From NCBI GenBank assembly GCA_011009095.1, contig VTPC01000479.1, forward strand, positions 23,682 through 87,681: 64,000 nt of DNA, written 5' to 3'. The notes under the pieces were generated by a model. It saw only the letters and a program-made list of their open reading frames with translations. It ran no database searches and was not told the origin of the DNA. The position numbers and the translations under genes are program-made. Of this stretch, positions 22,561 through 35,725 are shown in pieces; within the stretch, counting starts at the first letter, position 1; the number at the start of each line of letters is the position of its first letter. This DNA comes from Ignelater luminosus. Its lineage: Eukaryota; Arthropoda; Insecta; Coleoptera; Elateridae.

Positions 22561-25500
22561 GCTAAACCGATTCGATTTAATGCAGCCAAATGGCTTTAGT
22601 ATTGCATTAATTATTGGGTTAATTGACACGTTTAATTAATATATTGTTCTATAAACTTACCTCTATCTTATTATGCTTTTTTTTTGTTTGACTGCTTACA
22701 AATAGCTTTATTTCTATTAAATCTATAATTTACATCTAGTAGGAAAGAAAAGATTAACACATTGATTAAATATTTTATTATAGAATATACGTAACATAAA
22801 ATATTTAAAAATTAACAAACCATTCTACTTACTAATAATTAAACTTGACATATTTGCTATAATGTATGCACATATGTACCTAAATGTAAGTTTATACAGT
22901 TTTATAACGTAGATTGTGTTGGATTCTTCGAGAAAATATCCAAACACTCATTTATAATTCTTGGTTTGTAAAATTTCCACCATAAGATATCTATTTAATT
23001 ATTAAAATTTTTTATGTTAAATCCATCCTACGTACTATTCGTTTCGTTTTCGTAACTAAATTTGATACGAATTACACATTATCTCCAAGATCCATTGAAA
23101 ACCACTAACATTTCCGGAGTGTTCGGATTTTTTCAACGCAGTATAGATTATGTCCCTTGCTTACCAGATTTTATTAAACTTGAAACTCATAAACAATTTT
23201 TCTAACAATTTGTCAAGACACAAACATCATCGCACCACCACTGATTTAAACATCTCTCGGTCTGTGGTCTCCTTAATTAAATCTCCCATCAACCATATGT
23301 GAAATAAAATTATTAAAAGCTTTTTAAAACTTATTGCCGAGTATAGTATTATTAAGATACAATATTTGCAATGTTAAATGAACAATTACTGAAGAACCAC
23401 TACATAGGTATTTTTATGAATTTATATATGAAAAATTCATAATATTTCAAAAGATACTTACCTCTACAAAGTCTTATGCGAAGTAAAACTGAAAACTATA
23501 AGAAACGTGTTCAACATTTCACCAGATTTCACCACTATTTATGCTGATTTTACCCTCAGCGTCACTACCTAAGGTCGCTACCCACTATCTGTTTCTAACT
23601 GTTTATTTTTTCCAACACAAGATCAATGAAAGTGTACCACGCTGGTGTACCTTTTTAAATTTTGAACAAAAACTGGCAATAACAGGCGCGTAGCTAAAGG
23701 GATCTCAGTAAGTGATATATCACTGTTTTGCCACCTCAGATCATAATAATAATCATTCGGATTGTCAAATTCATACTTAAATTGCATGAATTTAAGTTAC
23801 AGAAAAATGTAGTTTACTAGATTTTTGTAGTATTTTTAGATTTTTCTTGCTTTACTGCTACTCTCTATACCTCTGTCCCATTTAAAGTAGAATATTAGCC
23901 CTACTGTCAAATAGCAACAAATTCTTCCTTTTTTCTTATTAGACTACATAGGTTATTTCATTTATTTTAAATTTCTTAGTTTCATCAGTTTAAAATATTA
24001 TAGAATTCTCAGTAGTGTACGAAACTTCACAATCGTTTGAACGTTTGCAGTATTAGAAGTATGGTGAGTACAGTCAGTAAGTTTTGTGACAGGAAAGAAG
24101 TTTACAAGGAACCAAGTGACAATAACTACCTGCTCTAAAATGCAAAAGAATTTAGCAAATCATAAACATAATAAGGACATTTACCTTTATTTAAATAGAC
24201 ATGTCCTGTTGATGTTAGTAACCTGTAATTCATAATTTGCCATTACCATTCCTATTTAAAAATCACAATAATTTACGACTACGTGGTACACTATGGGAAT
24301 TATGCTAAAATTTGATATAATATTTCTTATGTCATTTTTCCAATAAATACACCAGGTAAAGAGTATATTATCTAAATTATTTATAATTACCACATACAAT
24401 AAATAACATAAAAATTAGAAATTTATGAAAAATGTATTTAAAAAGACTGTTTCAAAAATTCTTAGAGATTTTAAATTAGTTCTGATACAATGAATAAAAA
24501 CGCTATTTAGATTCAAATAAACTAGGAGCTTCAAACAGTAGTAATAAATTATTATTTAATTTTTGTATAAAAAACCAGTGAAGGCTTTACATCGCGGTAC
24601 CTTTACTATCGAATAAGGTAAAGCAAAAACTTTTGTTTTTTTTGGAATTAGATTTATAATAATAATAGGAATTAAATTGATATAAACAAAAACCTAAAAA
24701 TACTTCATTTTACTTTGTTTTACAACTATCAATAAAGATGTTTTGATTCAAATTAATAAATATTTTTTTCAACAACTTCTTAAAAGGCCCCCTTTGCTAC
24801 TAATTTACTTTTGATAGGATTTAAATTTTTTAGTCAGCACCTTTTTTACGCATTATACATATTATAGTTAGTTATTATTGCAACTTCATATGTGTTAATC
24901 ATTTCATAAAACAGAAACAGTATCAAGAACACCACAGACAAGCATTTTAATATCAGTTGTAATGACAAACTATATAGTTCCTATATTGTCAAGTTGTTTT
25001 AAGGGTTATTAACTGTATAGTAATGCTGCAGTCATCCCAACATTAGTTTCTGTATTGGTAATTGACTCATTTCCTATGTAGTCAAGACGGCGCTCATACC
25101 GAGTTGTTTTGAGGATTAGTAACGATACCGTATACGGGTCTAGCTAACTAAGTTGGTCTCGACCGAACAGTTGCTGCATAGATTTCTCTGTGCTGGTTTT
25201 AGCACAAGTAACTGCATTGTTTCTATAAGGTTCCTGGATGGTTCCGACTTTTGCGCTACTAGGGAAGTAATCATAACCAATCATTTAACTTTTCTATACA
25301 CAATTCGACGCGAAAAATGAACGAATAGATGAATATCATTTATCTCCCAACGGAAGTACCTTAACCATCGTTTTTGATTGGTAGCAGTAGTGTACATCCT
25401 CGATATATACGAAGGCCTTTTCAAACGACTGACAATAGGAGAATTTTTACCCAGACGGATTTTTTGAACGATTAAAAGGAGCAACCTGGGAGAGTCCGGT

Positions 25501-26060
25501 CGTGTTTTCGAACGTGCCTTGAACATGCCGCGTTTAGAGGTAAATTTGAACATGCTTTACCACTTGGAGATTGCAATGAAACAACTACCCAGCAAGAAAT
25601 GAAGACGTTTTCAAGCAAGGTAATATTCATTACATCGGCAAGTAATCGGAACGCAGTTGGTTTCTGCGCAACCACCCATGAGATCTTAGCACAATTCTAA
25701 CAGATTGTAATAAATTTCCGACCGACCCGACCACTCTGTTGTGTAAGAAGTAACTTTGTATTGCCGCTGGTAATTCTGGACTATTTCCTCTGCAAGAAGT
25801 GTAAAGCCTTAACCCCAAAATTTGCTGTAAATTAAAGGTATGTCCAATGGACTCAACAATTTGTATCGAACATGTATTAGAATAATTTTGCACTAAAAGT
25901 TCTCAGCAAGCTGAGTTTTGGTGGAATTTTTTGTACTGAGAATAGCTGATAACCCATTCCAGCAGAGAATGAAAGAAAGTGATTTTTCATAATGGGTTAT
26001 ATCACTCAGTAATTTACAGCAACTGTTGGAAAGCTAAGAGCTAAATTGCTAGGTCCATCG
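22561..26060. other. Intergenic, no gene recognised
   Basis: Mostly AT-rich. From 25281 to 25893 three overlapping minus-strand frames occur in different phases in a GC-richer stretch. This pattern fits a frameshifted old coding region, probably transposon-derived, but I could not identify the family. Nothing else was supported. Confidence 0.3.
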
Positions 26061-26068
26061 AATTCACC

Positions 26069-26142
26069 AAATGTTTTTTCTCAGTTTGTGTAAATGATTA
26101 CAAACAATTTTGTTCGATACATGTGCGCTGTCGCTTTTCAGG
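26069..26142. repeat. Dispersed repeat, copy 2 (see 6262-6337)
   Basis: Second copy of the block of about 75 bp described at 6262-6337, same orientation. It includes TTTTTTCTCAGTTTGTG and ends in GCTTTTCAGGCACC. The flanks do not align clearly, so this may be the conserved end of a non-autonomous element. Confidence 0.55.
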
Positions 26143-26851
26143 CACCATACGTTTGTCATCCCTGGACCACGTCATAACGGCCATAGGAGAAGGGAGATTA
26201 TTAGAGAAACATTTACTTCAAATTATTATATTATTACACTTTCTAGTTGTTTCTTACAATTTTAAAATATTTATCTACCTACAGACAAAAATCTATTACT
26301 TAATAAATCACTGTAGTTTTTAAAAATAACTGTTTAGTATGAATGTTATTTCTAAATAAATTAGTATCACATTATGAAGCTACATAATTATCTTTGTTCC
26401 ACAAAATTATTATTTTCTCTATAGTATTATATTAATATTTTAAAAGGTGACTTTTTATTTCTTAATTTTAAAAATTTTGTTACATGATAGTACATCACAT
26501 GTATAAAAACTCTACTTTAATGTCGATGGTTTTCTCTTTTAGTACATGTTTTAGTGTTAAGATAAGGATTATATAAGCATACATAAACTAATATTGTGCT
26601 TAATTTAGTTACTAACACATCCGTATTCAAAACAAGTTTCACATCACAGTAATTATCAACTACAAATTATAAATTTAGTACAGAACAACTGTAACATTTA
26701 CCAACTTGCAATCTACTAAAAAACAAAACTAAGAAACATATAGGAATTAGTGAAGCTTTTGTTGTTTGAATGAACACTCTAAAGTTAAAAATTCATAAGA
26801 ATGCACTGGAAATGGAACTTATTAATAATTATTAAAAATTGGTAACTACAC

Positions 26852-29483
26852 TTAAACTGTATTAGGCAGTGCAGCAGATATAATATCTGTATAATAAATG
26901 CAAAATACTGTGCTGTTATGGGAAACAATTCTCAGAAATTGTCCAGCTACTGCAGTTAATTCTTTTTGTAAAGCTGTTAATCCTGAAGGCACTTTTTGAG
27001 GAGCAGCAGTTGCTGACTGAATTATTTGCAGTAAAAAGTCTTTTATTCTTTGACCTAAAATCAATCAAACAATTACATGTCAAAGATTCATACAAGTGGA
27101 AAATACGTACGAACAAGTTGTCGGATTCTGTGATCAGGTTTGGCAATCTCAATAATTTGCTCTTTTAGCAACTTTTCTGAATCCTCACTTAGTTCTACTA
27201 ATCCATGAGCTTCCTGTGCTTCTCTAACATCTTTAATTACTTGTTCTGCTACGTTAGAAAGAGAATTTGATAAATCCCTGCAATCAAACTAGGTTAACCT
27301 TTCTATAATTATTAAATGTTTCTACATGTACTTTTCTGCGTTGACTGACTGTAGTAAGATAGATGAATGTTCCTTAATGGTATCTTTAAAAGATGCAATA
27401 GACTGAAGATCTGGTCCCACATAGCTACCCGTTACTAATAAAATCGTTCCCATAATAATAAGTCTACTGGTCGTTAATTCTAATGCAGATAATCGAGCTT
27501 CATCCAACATAAATGTTTCTGGATAAGGATTTTTACCATCCCATTCTAAAAGGTCGATACATGCTTCGGCAAATGCTTTCTTTGTTAAGACTCGTATTAA
27601 CATATTACGATCTGAATTATAGTTTACTTCACTAGTGTCTAGATGTTTTAGTAACCATTTTCGGGTGTGTTCTAAACCATCTGTTAAATTTTGTATCGCA
27701 TTAATTTACAATACATAAGATTTAATAACTCCATACATTACCGGCTTGTACAGCAAGATAATCAGCAAACTTCTTTCTTTCTAATTCCACACTGTGAGCT
27801 ATAATGTCTGGTCGAACCATCTCAATAGTAAAATTGGCCATGTCTAATGTCATTAAATCCAATGTCTTAAATAAAAAAAATTGTTTTGTACAAATATTTA
27901 TTAACTCTTACAATTATCCAAATTTTAAAATCGATTAATGATATGATACAAATAATAAGTCATGTATTGAAAGATTTCAACGTTACATTAGTTACATGAA
28001 AATGCCAAAGAACTTGTTAAAGTTGATTATATTGGGGTACAAAAAAGATTTTGAAATTCTTCGTTCAGAATAAAAATACAAAAAGAAACCAAAGTAGAAT
28101 ATCATAGGTTAGGTTATACTTACTTTACCTAGCATTTATTCCAATCATATCCTAGTAATGATATTGGTAAATCTTATACCTCTGGATAAAGCATTGCGCA
28201 TTCATAATATGTATATATCAAATATTGTGAACTGATGTCTACTTTTCTTTAAAACTTGCACATTATTGTATTTCTGTTTTATTCTCATATTGGAACAGCA
28301 TTCTTTGTTAGTGTTTCATCCAGAGGTATAAGGTCGATGTATTAGACGAATTCAAGGTTATGTTAGGTTAAATGGAGATGTCAAGGAACCTACTATTAAA
28401 TTATTACAAAAGTATGTAGGTGGTGGAAAAGTCCCAAGAAACACACCACAATACCACATGAATCAAGTAACAAATTTGCATCTTCTGTTCTTTTAATAAA
28501 CCATGAAATGCTGTTTATATTAAACTACAGTAGAGACATAAAAAAAGTTACCTCTAAAATGCCTTTAAATGTTTCAATAACATCTGTCGTTTCAGTTAAA
28601 TTTTTAATTTTTTCATCTCGAACTGGAGCACACAGTTTTGCCATTACTGAGATTACATATTGCGCATAATGCTAAAAAATACAGTTAATCAATATCTTCT
28701 TTTATTATTTATGTATAATGAAAATTCCCTTACTTTGAAATCCAAGATTCCATTTTCAGCTTGTTGTTTTATAAGATCCGAATCCAATATTTCAGATATT
28801 TGCTGTTTTATTTTTGTATGCTGCGGTAAAAGCACCCCAAACAAACCTTCTTTTATGTTTTCCAACAATGTGAGAGCCTACAATTTATGTTTTAGTATAC
28901 TTATTCCTCCCATAATAAACTTAGTACTTGAAAACATGAAATTTATTTAATTATTAGATGTCATAAACTACCTGAGTATAGTTTGGAGGATCTTCTGCAA
29001 GCTGTTGTCTTAATAGATCCCAAAAAGCTTTATGCATTGTATCTTTAACGACTTTCTGTACACTATTTGCTGCTGGTTCGGCACGTTCCAACCTAAAATC
29101 TTTATCGACAGCAATTTGATGGACCAGAGCCATATCACGCATTCCATTAGCTGCTTTCATGATCTCTTCTAAAGATACAAATTTTGGTGGAGATGCAGCT
29201 GTTAACCCACTAGCAACTAAAAATTGCTGCGATGTTGTGCGCTGCCTGTACAATCATAAGTAGTAAGTCAGATTTTACCCCTGTTCAGGGCCAAATATTT
29301 TCTATACATATTAACTTCTTAAAAAATTAAATATTCCTACACTTGCCTTTTTCCCATAGCTGTGCCGTTGCCTTCGTCACTAGTCACTGAACACTCACTT
29401 TGAGATCTGACTCTTGCAGAAGCGCCAGCTTCATTAGATTCGCTTGGTCCATTTTCCAAATTTCCATTATTTTCAGAGTCCAT
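26852..29483 (-). CDS. TCP11L1: T-complex protein 11-like protein (TCP11L1 type)
   Basis: Eight coding exons, minus strand: 29483-29347 (or to 29343), 29245-28972, 28877-28734, 28671-28552, 27865-27742, 27680-27332, 27277-27111 and 27054-26852. Phases close to 505 aa, nearly the length of vertebrate TCP11L1. The N-terminus is Ser/Glu/Asn-rich and probably disordered (1-45). The TCP11 domain follows, with KFVSLEEIMKAANGM at its start, VMAKLCAPVRDEKI in the middle and a mostly helical C-terminal half. The family is best known from mammalian TCP11, a sperm protein linked to cAMP signalling; the role of insect TCP11L proteins is not well established, so no function is assigned beyond family. Intron 1 has two equivalent solutions, a GC donor (AAG|GCAAGT) or a GT donor four bases on, both giving MGKRQRTT. 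The start at 29483 is the first ATG in frame. It is divergent from TBC1D32. Confidence 0.9.
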
Positions 29484-30098
29484 TGTATAATATTACAATT
29501 AACAGTTGCTTGAAGGAATTTGATAAAGTAGATGATTTTTTTTTGATTTCTGGGGATACAGAAAAAGAGCTACTGAGTACTAAAATATAACGAAAGCAGG
29601 TCACTGAAAACTATTAAAAGAAACATTGAGTAACCACCACTTAAACAGGAAGCATGTGCATTCCACAAGGTTACACAGTAAAATAATAATAAAAATTGCT
29701 TTCTTGCTTTCATTGAAGTTAAGTTTAGTCATGCTTTAGGAATTTAAGGAACTACATCCTATAAAACTGATAAATATTAAAAGATGAACTCACCTTCTAT
29801 TGAAAAGTATTACGGAAATTTTCCCCTAAAAATAAATTATAGCAACGAAACGTCAAATAAACTACAGCTGATTATTTGTTTACCAACAAACTTTCAATAA
29901 ACTACAAGTAAAATACAATTTAAAAATGCATTGTCACATAGGGTCCTTCAATATTCCAAATATGGTATGCCTTATGCCTGAACTTGAATTGACTTTCCAG
30001 TTTTTGTTCGTTTGTTTTGATTTACGTTAACCTCTTGTTAACCTTAAACTGTCATTTTTGATTTTGTGTACTTCAAGTTTGAAAAAAGACGTTTTAAA
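29484..30098. promoter_or_regulatory. Divergent intergenic region between TCP11-like and TBC1D32 genes
   Basis: The two start codons face away from each other across 615 bp, so both core promoters and 5' UTRs should lie here, as in a bidirectional promoter. No clear TATA box is seen. Direct evidence is only the gene arrangement; shared control is inference. Confidence 0.45.
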
Positions 30099-33000
30099 AT
30101 GGAAAGTAATCTTGAAGTACTAAATAAGGTTCGTAAAGATATAGAAGAAAAATTAAACGAACAGTTTTCATCGATACTTCGAGCAAATCACAATCCTGAT
30201 GAATTAATGAACAATTTAGATTTGAAGAAACTTGAAGAAGATATATGTGAAAAATATAATGAGCCAGTAGAATCAATAGAAGTCAAATTTTCATCAGAAA
30301 CTGAAGAATTATGGGCGTCATTAAATGCATCAGATTTTGATGATTATGATAAAATCTCACAAAATTTAAATAATAATAAAAGCACCTCAACGCAGTTAAA
30401 AACTCTTGATAAATTATTATCTGCTTATATTATAGATACTAAACAGAAAAGTTGGATGGTTCTGTCACGAAATTTGCAGCAATGTTTATTAAGTGCAAAT
30501 GATGAAGTTTTTAAAAGAAGCCTCAGAATTCATTATAAAATAATTTCGACTCCTACAGCTAGTAGTGAGGGATATTTAAATTTAATTCAAGCACTTATTC
30601 TAATGTTCAACAGTGATATTTTCAAAAATTCACAAGTTATCAATGAAAGTATTAGATATCATAGACGCACTATAAATATTCTTAAGTTAGTCTTGAGAAC
30701 TCAAAAATTTTTATTAAAGAATTGGTTGCATACAAAACAAAAAATTATAGAAGAAGTTTTAATAACATTTATTTATATGTTAAATTATTCTATGGGCAAT
30801 GAACATGAATTGGGAGCATTAGATTTCCTGTCTATGTTAGATTCTGAAGCTCAATGGTTTAGAAAATTTTGTTACGGTTTACAAACTCGAAATATAATCT
30901 TGAGTTGTCTCAAAAAGACACCGAACATAATCAAGTACTTTATAAACACATTTTTGAATTATCTAGATGACAGTTTAGAAGATTCAAAAAATCATAGACA
31001 ATTTGTAAATTTTTCACATTCAGCATATTTTTTATCAGAATTTCTAACTCATCGGCAAGCTGTTGCAGTGTTTCCGATTAAAGTAAAGATGTTTCAGGAA
31101 GCAATTACTTATGAGTATTTTGTTTTCAATGCCATAACAAAAATTAATGATTGGGATGCAAGTTCAAGAAAGACAATTGTGGTGAGATTTTTGCAACGGT
31201 TGTTTGTTAATAATTGTAATTTGATTTTAAATTCAGAAATTCAAAAAAAGTTATTTGAACCATTCAATTTAAAAGGTATCGATAAAAAGAAATTATATTC
31301 CACTGTTGAAAAGAATATTCATGTGTTACATATTATGAATGATATTTCAAAATCTCATTGTGGTAAATTTGTCTTGTATAATCTAACTGATTTTAAAAAA
31401 TTGGAAAAAAAGAATAAACGTATTGGATCAACTAATGATTTATTTTCACATAAAGAAAAGAACAATAGTGTTATTCAAATTATTGTTAATGTAACTATTG
31501 CTTGCGTTAGACATTTTGTTAATAAAAGTGAATCACAACATTATGTAAATAATGTAATATTCGAACTTATAAATTGTTGTAAAAGTCTATTTAACTCGAG
31601 TCCACGTACTTTCTCTTTTGTAAATACAAATAAACTTATAATAGCTTTGAGAGATTTTTATAAAACACTTTTAAACCATAATTTCAACAATGTTGATTAT
31701 AAGTTGCAAATTGCAAGCTGCTTATGTTTTTTCATAGAAAGTGATTCTTCTGCTCTAAAAATATTAGAAAGTGAAACTGAATTTTTGCATGATATTATTA
31801 CTACCGTTTTAATGAATGGAAGTAAACCTCATGGTAGTGAAAATAAATTGCTATGCAGCAAATTAATTTTAAGCATTGCTGAGCATAAGGAAGGAACAAA
31901 TATAATTACAAATAATCATGATGTGTTGATTAAAGAACTATTAATGAGAATTTGGTCAGCTGAAAATGATGAAAAAGGATTTATGTTGAGTGTAAATACT
32001 GATGTGGAATTAAATTCTGATAAACTTTTATATTTTCTACATTTGATCAGTTATAATTTCAAAGCTATTAAGGCACTGTTGTCTTTCGAAAATGAAGGCA
32101 CTGTTGTGGAAAATCAAGAGAAATCTTTGGTATTGGCAGAAGTGATAGAGAATTGTTTAGATCCTGCATATTCAGAAGGCACTGATACAGTCCTAGGACT
32201 TAAAGTTATAAAAGTTCTAATAACAAACGCTGATGTTTTGTTACATCTTCAGAAAAGCTACATGTTGCAGGTACTTTCTTTCGTTGAGGTTAATTTTTGC
32301 TATACAGTTACCAAAAGCATCATCTTCTTAATGCATAAGTTCAAAATGCATTAAAATTCAAGATAAAGTTTAATATGTATATGTGAAACATTATTTAAAA
32401 GAATTTAGTAATTGACTGTTGACATGTACAACAGGTTGTGATATTCTTCACTTCTGCTGTGAGATTCTGAGGTTACAATACAATATAACTCATTAATATC
32501 AAAAGACTTGAAACAATATTTATTCGTATCATTGTATCATATCGCTAGCTCAGAATCCCACGACAGTTCTTCCTGTTGAGGTTAGGAATTTCTAACACCA
32601 CGAATCTTATGGATTACTATGAAACCTTGTGTGTATATTCGAAAATCTTATGTAGTTGAGTGATATTTGATTAGACAAATGTCACAACATATAATCTTAA
32701 TACCTCATCAGAATAAAAATATAAGGAAACAGATTTGTAAAGTTAATCACCATGTTGACTTTAACCAAATAACTTAATGGTGATTAACTCTGTAAATTAG
32801 TTAATTTTTTATTTGATGACAATCAGATCTGCAAAAGTAATCAAATGTTACTTTATAATAATTCATTAGCAATAGTAATGTTATAAGAATTCCTAACTCT
32901 ATTGGCAGTAATGAAAGTTTACGAACACATTGAAAAATAAAAATATCATGTTTTTGGTAAATGTTTGCAATATAATAATTAGAATAGGTTATAACATATA

Positions 33001-34835
33001 TCCTTTAAGGAAAGTTTGATAGAATTACAAGTCAATAGTCGTATGCCTTGTTCTGAAGATTCTAATGATGCCCACGATATTTCTACTGTTGGTACAGCTA
33101 TAGTAATTGATGAATGTAGCTCTTTAAGGCATAACATTTTGCTATCAATAAAATATACTGGAAAAATTGATGCTATATTAAATGAAAAGTTAGTTGATCA
33201 AAGTCAGATTATTGTTGCACCTTATCAATCGAGGTAATTTCTGTAGTTTGCAGTTTTACATTGTTTCCTGTTTTTGTTTTTGTTTTATGTCGGGTTAAAG
33301 TCTTCAGTATATCTCATTTTATTTTATCTCTCTGGATAGGGATATTTTTGTTATTAAAATCAGTTTCTCAAAACGTTTCGAGTTTCAAGTCCTTTCAGAA
33401 TGCTCTTTTTGTGGTAATTCCTACTTTAATGTATCTTTGGCAATTGCTATAATTTTATTACCTCTTATGGGATTTTTGTATTGTTACATTGTTAGAACTT
33501 AGAAACATTGGACACCAAAAGATAAAATGTAGCACAAGTCAAATGTAAAAGTTCTGTAATCCAAATTTAACTTTGGTTTGTATTCTTATCTCTTAAGTTT
33601 TGATGTTTGTTAAAAACAATTTTAATTTTCTTCTACAACAGTTCAGCCCTTAGAAGATATTCAAAAGCATCCAGTGAATTACATAAATTCCTACATGAAT
33701 CAAAAAATGGTTTGCACGATCACAGTTGGTCAGTGCAAGCACGCCGAGCTTTTAAAGCAAGTTGTAAAGAAAAATATAAAGTAAGAAAGATTCATTTTTA
33801 GATATTCATCAAATATCAAATTTTTTATTTTAGACATCTGTGATAATTGATTTAGTAGATCAAATACCCAAAATAGCAACTCAGAATAATTTTACTTGGC
33901 CTTCATCAAGTAGTGCTGTACTTGGATTATTTGCTGAAGAACAGTATGGGATATCTCTTGTTACAAAGTAAACTTTAGACTGTTTTGGAAATTGGGTCTT
34001 AGTAATATGTGTTCTTATAGATTTGGCATACAAATTGGAGTTTTACAATCATCAGCACAAAATGAAGAAAATTTAACATTGCTGTTAAAACAGACACGGA
34101 CGTTTTTAAATGTTGAATATGAAGAATTTGTAGGTTTCGATTGGTTTACATCTATAGTGTTTTTAATATGTTCAGGAAATATAGAGAAGTAGTAGATATT
34201 TACCAGAATTCTGCAATTTTTTTGTATAATTTTATTTTGTGTAGGTGTAAAAGCTTTATATCAAATGTCGTCAACATACCTGTTGCCCCTTTGATATGGA
34301 CTATGTTTGCTACAACTCTAAATAGTAAAGAAAACGTCTGCGATCAATTTTATCAGCAATTAGAAATTATCTTAGAAGATACCAGCAGAGTTAATTGTGC
34401 TTTACAGGTAAGTATTATGAAGCACGACAGAAACTAAAATAATTCTTTGTTTTGCGTAGAGTTTGGGTACTTCGCCTAGGCATATAGTTAAAAAATGGTT
34501 GAGCCATTGCTTTTTTTACAATTTTAGACTTTAGTGAGATTTGTAATTTTATTTCAATGGCAATCTTGTATCCACCTGAATATTTAATATTTTACATGCT
34601 TGCCGTTTTTGAACACATAAAAACTAATATGTTTGCATTGACACATGATTCATATTTAGTGACGATTTTAAAGGTAGGTTAACAATTTCTAATAAAATAT
34701 TAATGTAATGATTTCCATTTATAAATTTTTTAGATGACAAAAATAATAGATTTCCACTTGGCAGATTATTTCAATTTTATGGATAAATTATCGAAGCAAT
34801 ATAAGAATACTTTACAAGTAGAAATGAAAACATAA
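30099..34835 (+). CDS. TBC1D32: TBC1D32 / Broad-minded (BROMI) protein
   Basis: Exons 30099-32270, 33010-33233, 33642-33780, 33834-33967, 34021-34188, 34245-34407, 34460-34673 and 34734-34835, all GT-AG. The first exon holds 724 codons uninterrupted. The start is the ATG at 30099; the open frame extends upstream without another ATG. The C-terminal third is the degenerate TBC (Rab-GAP-like) domain: FVGFDWFTSIVFLICSGN, then WLSHCF, LDFSEICNF, YLIFYMLAVFEHI and LADYFNFMDKL, which follow the vertebrate BROMI C-terminus in order. In vertebrates the protein acts with the kinase CCRK/CDK20 in cilium assembly and Hedgehog signalling. About 1104 aa if a one-base insertion in the T7 run at 34511-34517 is ignored; read literally, the frame stops at TAG 34532-34534 and loses the last 80 or so residues. 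Vertebrate orthologues are about 1250 aa. Confidence 0.85.
32271..33009 (+). other. TBC1D32 intron 1
   Basis: The 739-bp intron between the giant first exon and exon 2. Retained, it would add a short tail and stop at about 32352. It is AT-rich and no other feature was recognised. Confidence 0.6.
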
Positions 34836-35356
34836 CTTCTCAGATTCTATGTCGTTAATTTATTGTTATCATTAATTCTTTTCATATTGAAATAATAAAT
34901 TACAGTAACTATTAAGCTAAAAGATAGTTTCAATTTGTACAAAGAACAAGTGTTTTTATAATATAATATCCAAATCACTTAAGGAAACAGTTGTGATAGT
35001 TCAGATACTTCAAATCAATAAATGGTCCAACTGAAAACTTTCTGTATGTCCTATCTTAGTGAGTGCAGATTAACAAAGGGCAAGTAAGTAATTCAAATAA
35101 ACGTCAAGATGATACAAGAATAGATGAATTAATCAATGCTTAAAGACATGTTTATGAGATAATAACTGAAACTAAATTCATAGAGAATAGCGCACAACAA
35201 TAACATTACTATAATGTAACATTCCAGATCATGAGAATACCTCTTACAAAGAAATGTTTGGGAATAGGCAACACGTCTTGCAATTCAGAGATATCTTTGT
35301 GCAGTTACACATTTTAAAAACAAAATGGATCATGTCTGTGTAGTTTGTTTTCTATA

Positions 35357-35712
35357 AGGGGCCATCCTTAAATTACGTAACGCAAAATTGAACGATTTTT
35401 ATACCCCCCTCCCCTACTTATAACGCAACCGTAACGCAAGTTTGAACCCCCTTGAATATTACGTAACGCAATACTCTAAGCCCCCCCTACATTTAATATA
35501 AAAATGTTCTAATTTTTTATTGAAAAAGATTTTATGAGAAAGGAATGCATCGAAGTGGCGCGCGCACGACCTTTATGGTCTACACACAGACTGTTTGAGT
35601 CCAGACAAGTAAATATGAGCTTAAATAATATTTTATCAATCACATTTTATCGTTACGTAACGCTGCTCTTGACCCCCACCCCCTCCTTGGTAATGCTGCG
35701 TAACGCAACTCA
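35357..35712. repeat. MITE-like repeat with TTACGTAACGC motifs
   Basis: Begins with GGGGCCATCCTTAAATTACG and contains TTACGTAACGC three times (about 35376, 35460, 35653), further single TAACGC units, and C-rich runs such as CCCCCCTCCCC and CCCCCACCCCC. This style (GGCCATCC, ATTACGTAACGC, then a C-rich block) is common at the ends of arthropod non-autonomous DNA transposons. It abuts the truncated end of the reverse-transcriptase relic at 35726. Confidence 0.5.
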
Positions 35713-35725
35713 GATTTCACTGGTT

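Noticed and set aside
34245..34437. An alternative end for TBC1D32 by read-through after exon 6
   Set aside because: Downstream exons 7 and 8 continue the vertebrate BROMI C-terminus in order, so exon 6 is internal.
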